A DNA stretch of 64,000 nt from Hippasteria phrygiana (GCA_037893225.1 JAZGUH010000088.1:1028501-1092500); one strand, 5' to 3'. Counted from the stretch's first letter, positions 23,601 to 38,600 are shown. Numbers and translations are program-made. Notes: a model not told the origin generated them from the sequence alone.

Positions 23601-26600
23601 CAAAATTACACACTGGATGGCTTCGTGCAGCCACAGTACAGAACAAGATCATTCCTACCTCTTATCCCACGTCATGATGCCGAGTTGGTCTAGTAGCTGA
23701 CGACACATATGGAACGGTGAGGTAGGTTCCTGGTAGGGAGTCTGAATCAGTGGCTCAGTCACCATACTAAACAGATGGAACCAGACAAGATATTGACAAG
23801 ACATCAGTCGCATCAATGCTACTGAATGCACCTGTGATATAACGTAGGATTTACTTTGCATCCATTTGTAATTTTGTCTGAATAACAACAATAACATAAC
23901 AAGGTGCTCCGCGGATCACACGTGTCACTTTTGTTTTGGGTCACTGCATCTAAGTTTCAACTTTTTAAATGAGAGAAATTTTACATTTTCAGCCTATTTT
24001 ACCACTGGACTGAAATGACCTTTGACATTGATGTGTGACCTTTAACATCAACATCACATAAATGTTTGCATGTTGCACACATTTGGCGCAAGTTTAATTG
24101 CAATTGGACTTCAACTTTTCAAAAGAGACCAATTTTACAGTTTCAGCCTATTTTCTAACTTGACCTCAAATGACCTTTGACCTCAGTAAGTGACCCATCA
24201 CATCGCCATCATATGACAGTTAACGTAATGCACCTAGGACCGAAGTTTGATTGCAATTGGTCTTGAACTTTTCATATGAGACCCATTCTTTTGCGAACCT
24301 AACCAAAATGCCACATACATACCGTCACACTAATGACCCTCTAATGACCCCTACATGACCTTTGACCTCAGCATTCCAGAGAAGAATTGCATCTTCCAAC
24401 GCAAGGGTCACTGCATGTAAATTTCATCAAAATCCATGAAAGCATGTAGATGTTATAAACTTTCTCCCAAAAAACTTAACCTGAAACTTTAACACACATA
24501 CGGAGCTACGAAGCTACGGAGCTACAGTCATGCAGAATTTAGGACTGGTCAGTGTCCCCCAAAACATTTGTTTTATGAGCGACACAAAAATGTGGTGATT
24601 ATATGGCGCTTTATACAAATGTCTCAAAGCGCTTCACAATTATTACCCCTGGTCATCAGGCCATGAGATCATTTCTATGCAGCAGTTCGAGATCAGAGCA
24701 ATCTGTTCTCTACCCTCACAGGTACCCACGGGTCCTGGGTGGAGAGAGGCAATTGCAGTATTCTTGCCCAAGACCATAATCCCGGTGGGGTTCGAACCCA
24801 CATACACACAAGTCAGACACGGTATTCATTGGACCACGGCACCCGACAACATCTTTAAGCACTTTTAAATTTTTGATCACCAAATCACAGCCACCAGTTC
24901 ACTTTTAACAGGACTCTCACTCTTTTTTAATGGAATGGAAGTCAACCGATTCAAGCCACTCTAGGTAAAGGGCTGAAACAGAAGTGGGTTGGCCACATTT
25001 TAGGTTACCAGCCCTACCACCGTTATGGTTTTCCTGGGTCCAGATCTAAACTGAGGAGAAATCTTCAATCCCAATTTTCAGATCTATAAATCTGGACTCT
25101 GATCCTTATACATGTAGGTTAGTGTCCATAAAACAAAGATAGCTACTTGGGGATGAAGGTCTAAGTATACAAATATTGACTGCTTCGAGTGGTGTAGTAA
25201 AACTAGCCTCCCGAGGTGATCCATGCAGCATTCTATTTTTTCTGAGGCGAAGCTGAGGGAAAATACATGTAAAATGCTCCAGGGAGGCTAGTTTTACCAC
25301 ACCACGAGATAAAGCAGTCACTATTTGTTTTATAACACCTCGCCCACAGATTCTGCTTGATTTAAGCGCTAACTGAATAATTTAATTTAAATACAATTAT
25401 ATGTACGTCTACTTGAATTCCAAATAAAATTATTTGCACTTTTCCAAACTACCCCTTCACGAAATGTCTGAACCCAGTTTTGTAGCGATAGCGCTTGGGA
25501 AGAATACACGCGACGTGCACACCCGCATGCATTTTTCACACAAAACTGGTGCTGTGCGTAAAGTACTTCGGTTGCTACGGATATAGTACTTCGGTTGCTA
25601 CGGATAAAGTACTTCGGTTGCTACGGATATAGTACTTCGGTTGCTACGGGTACAGTACTTCGGTTGCTACGGGTACAGTACTTCGGTTGCTACGGGTACA
25701 GTACTTCGGTTGCTACAGATATAGTACTTCGGTTGCTACGGGTACAGTACTTTTGGCCGTGCACAGGCAGATAACAACAAAATAGCGAATGTCATGTTAC
25801 TCGCTCTCGGCCAATCGAGACACAGAATCTGTGGGTGAAGTGATTCATAATACCTGTATTCCTCCCCATGCTGGTTGACATACGCATTCTCAATGCTGCT
25901 CTGTTTCTTCAGTGAAGCGATGGCACTACTCTCTAGTTCCTGTGGTATCTCTTCAGGGGCCGCAGAGGCTAGATTGAGGGGAACGCCTGGACTCAGCAGA
26001 CACTCGGGGCTGGTGAAACCTATGAATTGCTGGAGCTGTTATACAATTGATACAACAAAATATATTAATCTTTTGTGATAAGGCCACCCCAAAAAAATAG
26101 TTGTGTTGCCCTCCACGACCGACCCTAAAAGTTACAAAAGTGGGGTTGGGTATTAAGGAATTTTCAAAATCTCACCTTTTTCTGCACAAAATGAACAAGT
26201 TTGATTAAAATCATTGTCTTTAAATACAGCTATATTTGTATGACGGCACAATCGTGTATTTCGCCATCTCACTTTCAAATAAACTTACCTCCTGAGTTCT
26301 GAGCTACGCGACACGTAGTATTGTTTTCATGGATGGTAAACAAACAAATTGACCAACCGACCGACCGACCGACCCGACCGACCCTCCCGATTTTTCCCAT
26401 TTAAGGGCAACACAGGCTTCTTTTTATGGGGAAGACCTTTATGCACCTTCTTTTGTTTTCCTTTGCTCCTATTGAAATCCGTAACGCTATGGAGTTTCTC
26501 CTCTGGGGAAGATGGACTTCTTAAGATTCCGCTGTGGGGCCGATTGTCTATTGTGTTTTCTGCCCCACAGGAATACGTGTACATAAACACGCACGCACAC

Positions 26601-29600
26601 ACGCATCACACCCAGTCATACTTTCCAATACGTGCGAGGACAATGCTTTGTGTTTCCTATTGTTCCTTTAATATAACCCAACCCCCATAGACTAAGCACG
26701 TACGTCTACGTCCGAGGACCGATTTCAACAAAAGACTTGACGTGCGAGGACTGAAAGGTTTCTTTGTATTTCCTTTCTCCTCTTGTCCTCGGAGATATAT
26801 ACAGTGCACGTACACGCACGCACGTAACCAAGTGTGTAAATACCGGCAATCGCGGACCTCCTATTGTCCCTCTCTTATTTATACTCTAACTTTTTCGGAA
26901 GGCCTCCCATATGTTTTGTACACTATTTTCAATCATGGACGTTCGGTTAATCGTGGACCCTTTGTCTATGCCCTAAACCCTTTTGTCCCTATTCCACAAT
27001 TGCCAGCATTCACGTACTCGCACACACACATAAGTGTGTAAACGCCTGCAATCGGGGACCTCCTATTGTTCATATTTTAACTTTTTGGCAAGGACTTTTT
27101 GGTTTTGTACATGATTTTCAAACGGGGAGCTTTCTCAATCGGGGACCCTATTGTCCTCTATTGTTAAAGGTCCTCTATTGAATGCAAAAACAAACCCAAG
27201 CACATGTCACACTACTGCCAGACCACAGTTGCAGTCCTGACTTGTCAAAATGTCAAGGGGCATAGATTAACAGATCAGTCTACACTCTGCAGGCAGTGTC
27301 TAGAACAGATTTCAGGGGATGAGATTGGCCGAAAATGAAAAATCCACAAAATCTGCAGTGTTTGGGGGTCGCTGAGGATCCCAGAGCAATGTAGGGTCTA
27401 TGGTTTGTATTTGCCTAAAGGCACCCCTTAAAATACCCATTTCTATTGGTCTATATCCACTTTTACAGGTAAAAACACCTTTAGGATAACACCTCAGAAA
27501 TTCCAGATTTCAAAAGAGATTATTTAAAAATTCTGAAATCAGTAAAAATCCTCACAAAAAAATATCCTGAAATCAGGAAACATCCTGACAAATCTCACCC
27601 CTGAGATTTGGCTTTTTACAAGTTTCTCAGATTGGCAGTCGATGGACCTATCCTACCGCATTCTCCCACCAAGGAACACAAACCTCATCTAAGACATCCA
27701 ACGAGTCATCCACATCAATCCAAGATGGCAGCCTGCTGACAGACTTATTCAGTATTCGGTAGACGGGCGACCTGCTCTTCGTAGAGGTGGTGTACTGAAA
27801 AACATCACTGTTCCGGCTAGGTCTGCGTAGCGGTTCTTAAAAACCAAAAAGGAAAACAAAAAAACAAAGTGTAATGAATGGACATTTATACTAGAGACAA
27901 ACCTTTGTACACAGTGGCCACCAAAGGAACCAAAGAAAAGTGGTCACTATGGGCCGGCGGCCACTATGAGCCGGCAAACAAACCACCAAACAAACCACCA
28001 AGACACAAGACCAGACCCAAATTTTTGTGCTTAACAGCTCTATGAAATTGGCCCCTGGGGCCAATTTCATAGAACTGCTAAGCACAAAAATTTGCTTAGC
28101 ATGAAAACACTTCCTTGATAGAAACGGGATTACCAACCAGGGGCCAAATACATAAAGCTGTTAAGCACAAACATTTGCTTAGCATGAAAATGTCTTGCTT
28201 ATTAAAAACAGGTTACCAGCCAAAAGTCCATGTTATTTTCATGCTAAGCAAACAACAGCTGAATGCCAGTCAAAAGCAATATTCCACACATGGAAATCTG
28301 GTTGGTAATCCAGTTTTTATCAAGGAAGCATTTGCATGCTAAGCAAATTTTTGTGCTTAACAGTTTCATGAAATTGGCCCTAGATTCCCATGCTGTTTGC
28401 TTAGCATGAAAATCCCATGGCCTTTTGGCTGGTAAACCTGTTTTAAATATTTAAAGCAAAACTTTTTGGTGCTAAGCACATTTGTGTGATTAGCAGCTCC
28501 GTGAAATTGATCCCAGGTCACAAGTCTACAGACGAACAAAAACTCTTGCACACAATTCTATAGGGTTGTCCAGGAGCATGGCTAATAAGCCAGTTCGTTA
28601 TCTCAAAGGTCAAAGGTTATTCGGGATAAAATTGCTGATGTAATGTCACGCCATGTTACGCGAACGCCCATTCTGATTGAATTTAACCCGTGCGCGTTGT
28701 GCGACCACCTTCTGCATTCACACACGCGCGCGTTAGGTCACGCGGGTCATTTGGGATAAAATGTCATTGTGCACATGCGCAGTTGAAATATCGAACTGGC
28801 TTATTCACAAACGGCAACAGGTCAACTGTCAAGGTATTCAAGGTTTAGTCTCTTCACATACTAACCTTGTACTGCATGCACTCGACTCTCCCCAGGCCCA
28901 TACAGGATACTGGTGTCCCATACAAACTTGCCTCCGACATTACGCACGACGATGCGGGCGTGGGAGTTAGCTGTGGTCAGACTACTGCTCGATTCCTGAC
29001 GGGGCTGTTTGGATTAAAAGTTGGAGTAAAATAAAGAGGATCTTCAGTAGAATATTTATACTTGCATTTCATTGCATGGCACCATTTTCCCGAAATGTGG
29101 TATGTTTGGAGCACACATTCAACTGTTTATTCTGGCCCTAACCCTACTAAATCCAACAAAATCCAAAAACAGTATAAAAAATAAAAAAAACAAATCCTGT
29201 TGAAATTTTTAAAAGCTGTCTTAATTTGTTGGATTTAGCAGCCAACACAAACTACACGGTGTGTTGGATATTGTTGTATTCAGCAGGGTAGCAGTTAAAT
29301 ATACCTGTTTGTATTTAGGAGGGTGGAAGCATACTTCTAGTAAAATTTCAGTTGGATTTTATTGGATTTGGCAGGGTGCAAACAATACCTGTTGAATTTT
29401 GTTGGATTCAGCAGAATAGCTGCAAAATGTCAAGGTTGGTGTGTAGGTGGTACACTGCAGAATCCAAAAAAATCTACTGCTGGATTTTATTATATTTAGC
29501 AAGTTTCTCATTTCAGCTTCATTGAAAATTATTGGATTTAACAGGGCCATTTGAAAAAAAAAACTGAAAGGGGGTTAGGGCTAGTATACATTTCCATATT

Positions 29601-32600
29601 CCTGAGTATTGCAGTGATGTTTGAGGAAAATCTCCTGTATCCCGACACGTTTATGCATACAAGGCAGATAAACATTTGAATTTGGACTCCAAAAATTCCA
29701 AAACACCTCCATAATCCTGTGCTGATGTGTTCCTTTAATTGCATCACAAATAACATATTCAAACAGCACTCGCTTTAGAAAATCCCACCCCAAAAAAAAT
29801 CTAAACTCTGATAAGTGCAATGCAAAATCAGTCACCACTTGAGGGCCAGAAAAGAAAATGGCCTTAAATTTGCTTGTGACCAATAGACCTAAGACGTAAT
29901 GACGTCACGCTTTCTTTACATGTGCGCTTTCCTATGGGAGCCAGGTGGGGACGATTGTCTGGCGTCCTGACCTGGCTCCTATAGAAAAGCGCACATGTAA
30001 CCAAAGCCATTGCGTCATTACGTCTTAGGTCTATTACGGCCATGAAAAGGGCCATCATTTTGGCAGATTTTGAATTTAATTTCTAAACCATATGTGACCT
30101 GTTCCCACGAAATGGGGATATGTAGCAAAATTTGAAAATCACGATTATGGTACAGGTTAAAAGCTTTAATTTGATATGTTGTGTGTTGTGGTATCTCATT
30201 CCTAGCCCCCGATACAACCTTTTAAAGTTATCAGAGTCTTGACCCCTTGTTTTGAGAAAATGAAGCTCAAAGTTCGTGATCTGTGCACACTTTAACCTGA
30301 GTTTAAAAAAGAAATCATCTCCAAAAAATATTTCGTGAAAAGATTCAATTCAAAATCTTTGGGATATGATAGAAGAGAGTTTTTCACATAAACAGTTGTT
30401 AAAATCCCAAAATTTACTTTTCAGTGAAAAAGTGTTGTTTCTGCTTGTGCCATAGTGCGACTTTATTCTCATTTTGTGCTGTCAGGTCACATATAAAAAG
30501 GCAATTTTCAAGGAACAAACTTTACACAGAAAATAATTTCTTGATAGTGAAATATTTGGTAAAAAAAAACCAAAACAACAAAAAAACTAAAAAACTAAAA
30601 CAAAAAACAAAAAACAAAAACAGTAAACAGCTTGGTTGAGCAAATAAACTATGAGCTATTCAAAGGATTAATCACCCATAAAATTAATCAGAAACACAAA
30701 TAAACAATTGTAAAAAAAAAAAAAAAGTCCAATTGTAAAAGAAAAACATTTGAAACATTTGGTTGGTCTACGCACCTCGTCAGAGAACTGGACAAATGAT
30801 ATCAGGGAAGAATTGTTGCAGATGAAGAACTGAACATTTGGGGAGTCAAAGAGTGCGGACGAAGTTTCATCAGGGTCTCCGTTGAAGGACAGGTCGTCGA
30901 GTTCATTGACGATGGAGGTAATGAGGGCCGGCCCACCCCCAAGGGGGAAATGGTTCAGATGGTTCACCAAGTGACCCATTACCTGCAAGATTTCAAAGGG
31001 AACTTTGTGAGGGGGTTATGTTCATCCGATTCATACCAATGTCAAGCTAACTCAACATGACACAGCTTCGCTTGTAGGGCCGTTCATTTTCGATTAATTT
31101 AGTATTCGATTATTCGAAACTGGGTTTGACCGAATATTTGATAATCGCCGATCAAGCTTTTCACGCGTCAGCTGCAACTGCATGCCCCGTCAGTAAAAAG
31201 TTGCATGCAAACCATGCCGGTGTTTTACGTGCGGCAATCCATATTATAAACCTCTCGATCGGAATAAATTTGCATATGTGCCTGTTTTTATCAGTATCAT
31301 TACGGGTGCATCCAAACTCCAGCCTGCTTTTTTGCAGTTATTATTTTATAGGTGTCAAGGGATTTCCATATGGTAATAATAAACCTCCATCCAAAAAAGT
31401 TACAGTTGACAAAAATGCGCCATTTGACATCTGTACGTGCATATATATTTTTTTCAAATATTCGAACCGGCAAAATGGTATTCGAATATTCGGTGTATTC
31501 GGGACAGCCCTATTCGCTTGCAGAGTGCGTAGCAATGTCAAGCTTAGGAAGCATTATATATTGTCCAGATGCGGTATTGATTGCGGTACCGCTGTTTTTC
31601 TTTGCGATCCTTACCTCAAACCTTGCTGATGAATGGGAAGCCACGCGGCTTGAATAACTGAATAATTATGAGGTCAAAACTGGACCTTTAAAGCCCAGTT
31701 GGCTTGACAAAGATTCTGGTCTGCAGCCGTCAGACCAAGGATAGAGAACCCTATTAGCTGAGGTCTTTCTGCAATGAATGTTTATTAAGAACTCTAAACT
31801 TGGAACACTTTAAAATCCCCATTGTCCATCGAGACGGATTAGCCAGAGAGCCCGAGATCAGTGATGACGCAATTGGATGAAGCACTCGTGGCCGATGGAC
31901 CACACACTCCTCATGAATATTGCAGTGACCAAACTGCCCGTGTACACTGACCTGTATAGAATAAGCTGATCAGATCAGGCAGCTGGGCGTTAATGTTGGT
32001 AACGCAAAAAAGAAACTGTTGCTGGCATTGATACCACTTCAGACATTATGAAATGATCCCTTACTTTTTGACAAGAGAAACACACACACAGTGTCCAAAC
32101 AACAGACATACATGTATTTACCAGTTTTTAACAACCTGTAGTGCTTGTCTTTTTCACTGTCCATACTTCACCCTCATTCCAATGGCAAGAGCAATTTCAG
32201 ATCTTTTTAATTGTGCTATTAAATTTATATGTCACCATTATAATATTTTGAGAATACCGTATCTGAAGATTCCCTGTGCAGTCTTGTGTATAGAATGCCA
32301 TTTGTGCATGTGACGTACAGATCTCTAATTAAATTTATGAGAGGGCCAGACGATCTATTTTTCACTGCTCAGATCAACAAGATCAAAATGAAATTGCCTG
32401 CAGTTCTAATTTGAATTCAGCATGGTTTAGAAAAAATTACCTAATAGTTAATTTTTTCAAAGTGAACAAAGAAACTGGCAGGAGCGGGATTCGAACCTGC
32501 GATCTCCGGGTTACCGTACCGGCGCTCTACCAACTGAGCTATCTTGTCCTATGTTGGCGGTCTCCCAAATTGTCAGTATCTTTGTTCGGGTGGGCGCTAG

Positions 32601-35600
32601 TCAGAAGTCATAAACCCAGAATGCTGTATAGCCAGGGATCACACCCAATAGTTAATTTTGTTTACACTGAAAGCTATGAGACAGTTAATTGCACTGATTA
32701 CAAGTAGTGTCAGTTTCTAAAAGAAGTAGTTGTGTCCATACCGTGTTTGCGGCCAGCCTGACCACCTTTGATGACGGCACGCTAAACTGGACATCAGAAT
32801 TCATCTCGGCTGTAACGATCAAATTCAACAATTCTGAGTTCATGGAATGTTGCAAAAATCAAGACTGGCGGTCAATGGCATAATCATCACTTTCACTGTC
32901 AGTGTCACATGTGTCCCTTTTCACAGTCAGTGCCACTTTTGTCCCTTTTCAGTCAGTGTCACTACTGTCACTTTTAACAGTGTCACAACTGTCAGTTTCA
33001 CAGTCAGTGTGACAACTCACTTTCTACAGTCAGTGTCACAACTGTCACTTTTTACACTCAGTGTTACTACTGTCAGTTTTCAGAGCCAGTGTGACAACTG
33101 TCACTTTTTTACAGTTAGTGTCACAACTGCCACTTTTTACAGTGTCACAACTATCATTTTTTATGGTCTTTGTCACTTTCAAAATCGGCATCCAAACAAT
33201 CACTTTCACTATCAGCGTCACAACCCTCGTCTTCGCATTGTACACAACAGCCCTCGCTATCAGTTTCCCATCCTCACAATGTCACAAGTCACCGTCACAA
33301 TAAGTGTCCCACAAGACAACTCACCATCTTCAAACACCTGGTCCAGGGTGTCGTGCTGCGATGGGCTCCTTCCCCCAAAGGACGGACCGTCTCTCACGGT
33401 GTCCAGATTGACGTGAGGGTCGTAGTCCGTCGAGGCCAGCTCAGAGAAATTGACGCTGGTCCGTTGGTTTGTGGAGAGGCCCTCTGCCGCATTCTGAAGA
33501 ACCTAAATTAATACAACCACATAAACTTATCCGCAGGTTAAAAACTGATCACTTCATACAGGGAGAAAATTGAACAGGTAACATGGCTTTTTCTTGTGTC
33601 TTTCTACGGTATTTTAGAACATTCCATGCTTTTTAGGAGAAAAAAAGAGGTTTCTGGCAATGGTCCAAGCAGCAATATCACAGTGCTAGAGAACATAAAA
33701 CATTTTTGTTCCAAGAATCTTCAAGCAGACATGACCAGCTCCATCATAACTGAGAATACATGTAAGTCACAAATCATTTTTCTTTACAGCGATACACATC
33801 ACTTGAAAATGCATCACTTGATTAACTGCGTCACTTTTGTGAAATCGATTTTAAAAATGTCATAAATATTGCACAACTTGTTTCTTATTTTTGTAAGATG
33901 AAGGGAAACACGCACCAGGCAAAGAATTCCATAGAGACACAGAACGAGGGAAAAAAGCTCTTGGCATCTACTTCAAAGTACAGAGTATATTGGTGGGAAC
34001 AGGCGGAAAAACCTGTTATCACAGGCTTGACAAATACCAGACCATCTAAAACAACTCCTACTTCCAAGCAGCAGAGTTGTATTCGAGTCCCTGCAAGTCC
34101 TTTCACAAGTCCCTGCAAGTCCCTACAAGTCCATCACAAGCCCTCCAGTCCTAATCCCAACCAACAAGCTATTCAAATGAGCTGTGACAAAGGCATTCCT
34201 TTGTCATTGTTCATCCAGTTTATGAAAGCACTTCTGACTGGGCTTGTGAAAGGACTTGTGAAAGGACTTGCAGGGACTCGAATACAACTCTGCCAAGCAG
34301 GTAAATTTCATGGTTGACTAACCTTGAAGACCGTTTCCAGCAGTATCTTTGCATCCTTCTTAGTCCTCCCTTCACTGACCTCCAAGAGAGCGGTCAGTGG
34401 AACTGCCATGCACCATTCCAGGAGACAGAATAACATGGAGACGACCAACTGCAAGAGAAGTGTGACAGTCTGACACGACTCCGACTCGAGTCACAATTTT
34501 TGGCAACTCGACTTGACTCGAGTCCCGACAGGTGTATGACTCAATTCGACTCGAGTCACTGCGAACAAATGACTCGACTCGAGTCTCTCACCAGAAGACT
34601 CGACTCGATTCGAGCCAAGGCTAATAAGACTCGAGTCCCAATAATAAATTGAAAGCTTATATTTGCAATGACATTCGGTGAAAAATGTATGTTCACGTTA
34701 ACATCTAAATCAAACAAACTAGACAAAGACCCTACAATACAAGTTCGATGCTCAAGAAAACGGAAAAGCCCCGTGTTCTGTTCAAAACAGACACAGACCT
34801 CTAGTATGTTGGGTTTTTTGGTGGTTTTAAAGTCACCCAATAGTTTGAAAGTCGCCCAAGGATAAAAGCCACTCTCAGTAAAGGGCTACAACCGTGGTGG
34901 TGGAGTTGGCTGCACTTTAGGTTGGTATCCCCACTACCCTTACCGTGTTTAGATATATGTACAAAGGCTACTGAATGCGGTACTTTCCAAATTGTGTCCT
35001 CCCCCACCCCCCTCTCCCACCCTCTGGGCACTTTTTAAAGAAAATTTCAAATTCGGTCAGGAAAATCGGGATACCCGCAAAATCCTGCTTAAGGGCCTGT
35101 CAACTGTGTGTAAAGTATTACAGTGGAAAAAAGCTTTGACAATCAAATCATGATGCAATGCTAAAATGCACAAGGCTTCTACGAATGAGGCCAACATGAT
35201 CATCACATTGCAGTAATCACATATTGTACACTGGCTACCCATTTTTCACATTACAACGCCTCTAACACTCACCTTCTTATTTTCTTCATTCTCCGAAAAC
35301 TCTGCATTTGACAGCAAACTGGCAATGGTCATCGCTATCACCTGCGAAGAGAACATGTGAGTTTGTATAGCTATTCAAACCGTGGACCTTTAACAAAGGA
35401 CAATAGGGTCCATGGTTGAGTCAAGGTCCACGGTTGAAAATCGTGTACAAAACCAATGAGGAGGACAATAGGAGGTCCACGATTGAATTTGTTTTTTATT
35501 ATCGAGGTGAACAAAGAAAACTGACAGGAGTGATATTTAAACCTGCAACCTCCCGAATACCGTACCGGCGCTCTACCAACTGAGCTATCTTGCCCTATGT

Positions 35601-38600
35601 TGGTGATCTCCCAAATTGTCAGTATCTTTGTTCGGGGGGCGCTAGTCAAAAGACTTATTTGTGTAAATATTCTTGTATTTGTGTAAATATTCTTGTATGA
35701 GTGTAAATATCCATTTTATATTTAAATTGTATGCAGGGCCCCAATGGAAACCAATTTTGTCATAATGCCGTATAGCTAGGGATCATGCCCACACATTTGG
35801 ATACAACCTGGGAAGTGACAATGTGGGGATCACTCAATTAGCCTTTTTGAGATATGGCGGACATAATAGGAGGGCGCTATTTGATTTGGGTAAATCTTTT
35901 GTATGGCACAAACGGTTTACCCAAATCAAATAGCTCCCTCCTATTGTGTCCGTCATATCCCAAAAAGGCAATTAAATGAGGATATGACTATTTTTTACCT
36001 GAGACATTTTCTTTATCAAAAGTCTAGTATAACACAAAATATACACATGATGGAACTGATGTGATTGGTACCAAAATCATCCTGCATGCAGATCATGTTG
36101 TATGGAAAGTGAACAGTGATTACAGCTAAGTACATTGCAATTGAAAGTTAACACTGTGAATAGGAATGGGAAATTTTGTGAAAAGAATTTCCATTCACAT
36201 TTCACATTTCTCACAACTTTCCCCACCTGTGAATTAAACTACGAAATTATTTTCCCACTTGTGTGAAAAGGTGTGAAAATGTTTTCCCAGTTTGGGACAC
36301 ATTATTCACATTTTGTAAACTGAAAATGAATTCCCTGGGAAGAGAAAAACTGTGAAGAAAAATTCCCATTTTGAGGTTAACTTTCAATTGCAATGTACTA
36401 ATGCTTATAAAAGGACAAGTTCTTCAGGTGCTCTCACTAAGGTTTACATTTATAGCTCTAGCCAAATATAGGGTGGTCAATTCCTTCTTTTAAATTCCTT
36501 CTTTTAAAATGACCCACAGTATGCGACTGGTTTTACAAATAAAAGAGTTTACGCAAGCAGCCGACGCACTAAATATTTCTTTTCTTTTCGTGCACTATTA
36601 CATGCCTGCATAGGTATAAAATCTCAAGCACTAATCCACGCGCAAACACACACTCCTCTCTACTCTGAGAGAAGACAACTACTGCGAATCCAGCATTTTC
36701 TTCAACTGTAAATCGTATTACTATTAGTTTATTTCATTCTAGGCAAGTAGGTGGCGTTTGCAGGCAGGCAGGCAAATCTTAAAGCCTCAGCAGTAGCAGG
36801 CGACTTTTCCTTTGAAGCCTCGGCAGTTGCTTGGTAAGATACTAATTACTGTAAATTATAACCATTTCCATTAAAAGATTTATACAATGTTGGGAAGCTG
36901 TTTACCATTTTGTCAAATTGATTTTAAAATAATGCTTTTAAATAAAAGAAGATTTTGCCATATTTCTGCCCACCTCAATAATCTTTTTTGGTGCCTCGTT
37001 GTTGTGTCTCCTCAGCATCTCTGCATGGTCTGCGAGCAGTAAGAGCATATCGCAGGCTACCTGGGCAACAATCCGATTATTAAACTGAAAGGGAAAAACA
37101 AAAATCATGTCTTTACTGCCAATGAATTGTCTGAAAGTTTACATTCTGATCTGGCAACATGAAACAGGAGGGATGTAGCAAAACTGGAAAAAAATCAGGT
37201 TATGGTATTTCCTGAAAGGAGAGGTTAGGGAGCATTTCATACTGTCCGGATGCGGTCTTGATTGTGGTACCGCTGTTTTTCTTTGCAGTGCCACACTCCT
37301 TAGTGATGAATGAGTAGCCAGGTGGCTTGAATAACTGAATAATCATCAGGTCAAAACCGGAGCTTGGAGCTCATTCAAGCCCAGTCGGCTTGTCGATGAT
37401 TTCCAGTTTACAGCAGTCACACCATGGACAAAGAATCCTATCAGTGGAGGTCTTGCTGCAATGAACATTTATTACGAGCTCTGGCTTGGAACACTAATTC
37501 CCCAAGATGAATTAACGAATTAGCCAGACAGTCAGGGTATTAGTGCTGCTGCAATAGAGGAATTTCACATTAGCCCCTTCTGCGCACTTCCGGGTTGAAA
37601 GCGAGAATGGCAGTGGCAAACAAAACAACGCTTTTCAGCACATTCATTCATGCATGAATTAATCAGGCCATATAAGGCAGCGCAGGCACACGATCAGCAT
37701 AAAGTTGTTTACTCTGACATTGAGATCCTCGTTTTCAAACGCGGAAGTGCGCAGATCGGCGCTAAACTCGTCGTTGTGGGATTCCTCTATTGAATTATCT
37801 GTAAAGCACTCACAGCAAGAGGACCACACACTCCTCATGCATTTGCACTGACCTCAACAAGCTCATTATATCAGCCAGCTGGGTGTTACTGTTGGTACCG
37901 CAAAAGAAACGTGTTACCGTTATTATACGGCACCGTAATTGATACCGCTGTCAGACTTTATGAACTAATCCCTTATTGACTTTAATGTATTGTGTGTTTG
38001 CCGTGGCTCATTCCTACCCCAGGCTATAACCTTTGGAAGTTGCTGGAATCATGACCCCATTGCCTATAGCCATGTTCCACTTCCCAACTGAAATTAACCT
38101 CTTGCTTTTCTATGAATGTGCGCCGTGTGTCGGACAGGGTTGAGATTGGCCGAAAATTTAAAATCCACCAAATCTGCAGTATTTGGGGGTTGCCGAGGAC
38201 CCCAGAGCAAGGTACAAATGTATGGTTTGCCTAAAGCTACCCCTTAAAATACCCGTTTCTATCCACTTTTACAGGTAAAAACACCTTTAGGGTAACACCT
38301 CAGGAATTCCAGATTTCTAAAGAAATTCTTAAACAATTATGAAATCAATAAAAATCCTGAAAAAATAATGAAAGCAGGAAAAACCCTCACAAAAAATACT
38401 GAAATCAGGAAAAATTGTGACCCAAAATACTGAAATCAGGACAAATCCTGACAAATCCCACCCCTGATGGGATTATATTTGCTGTGATTAGACTACCACT
38501 TTTATGGAAGTCGTCCAATACAGTGTTAATAAAGGCCACTGTAGGACGACAGAGGTGGGGTTGACCACATTTTAGGTTGCCAGCCCTACCACCTGTAAGC

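Noticed and set aside
31126..31657. Open frames of 167 and 101 residues
   Set aside because: They overlap the hAT-like MITE and the family Q repeat. No protein similarity or codon-like bias.
32847..33416. 189-residue plus-strand open frame
   Set aside because: It spans the GTGTCA minisatellite and runs antisense over exon 18. The periodic TVSVTT peptide reflects the repeat.
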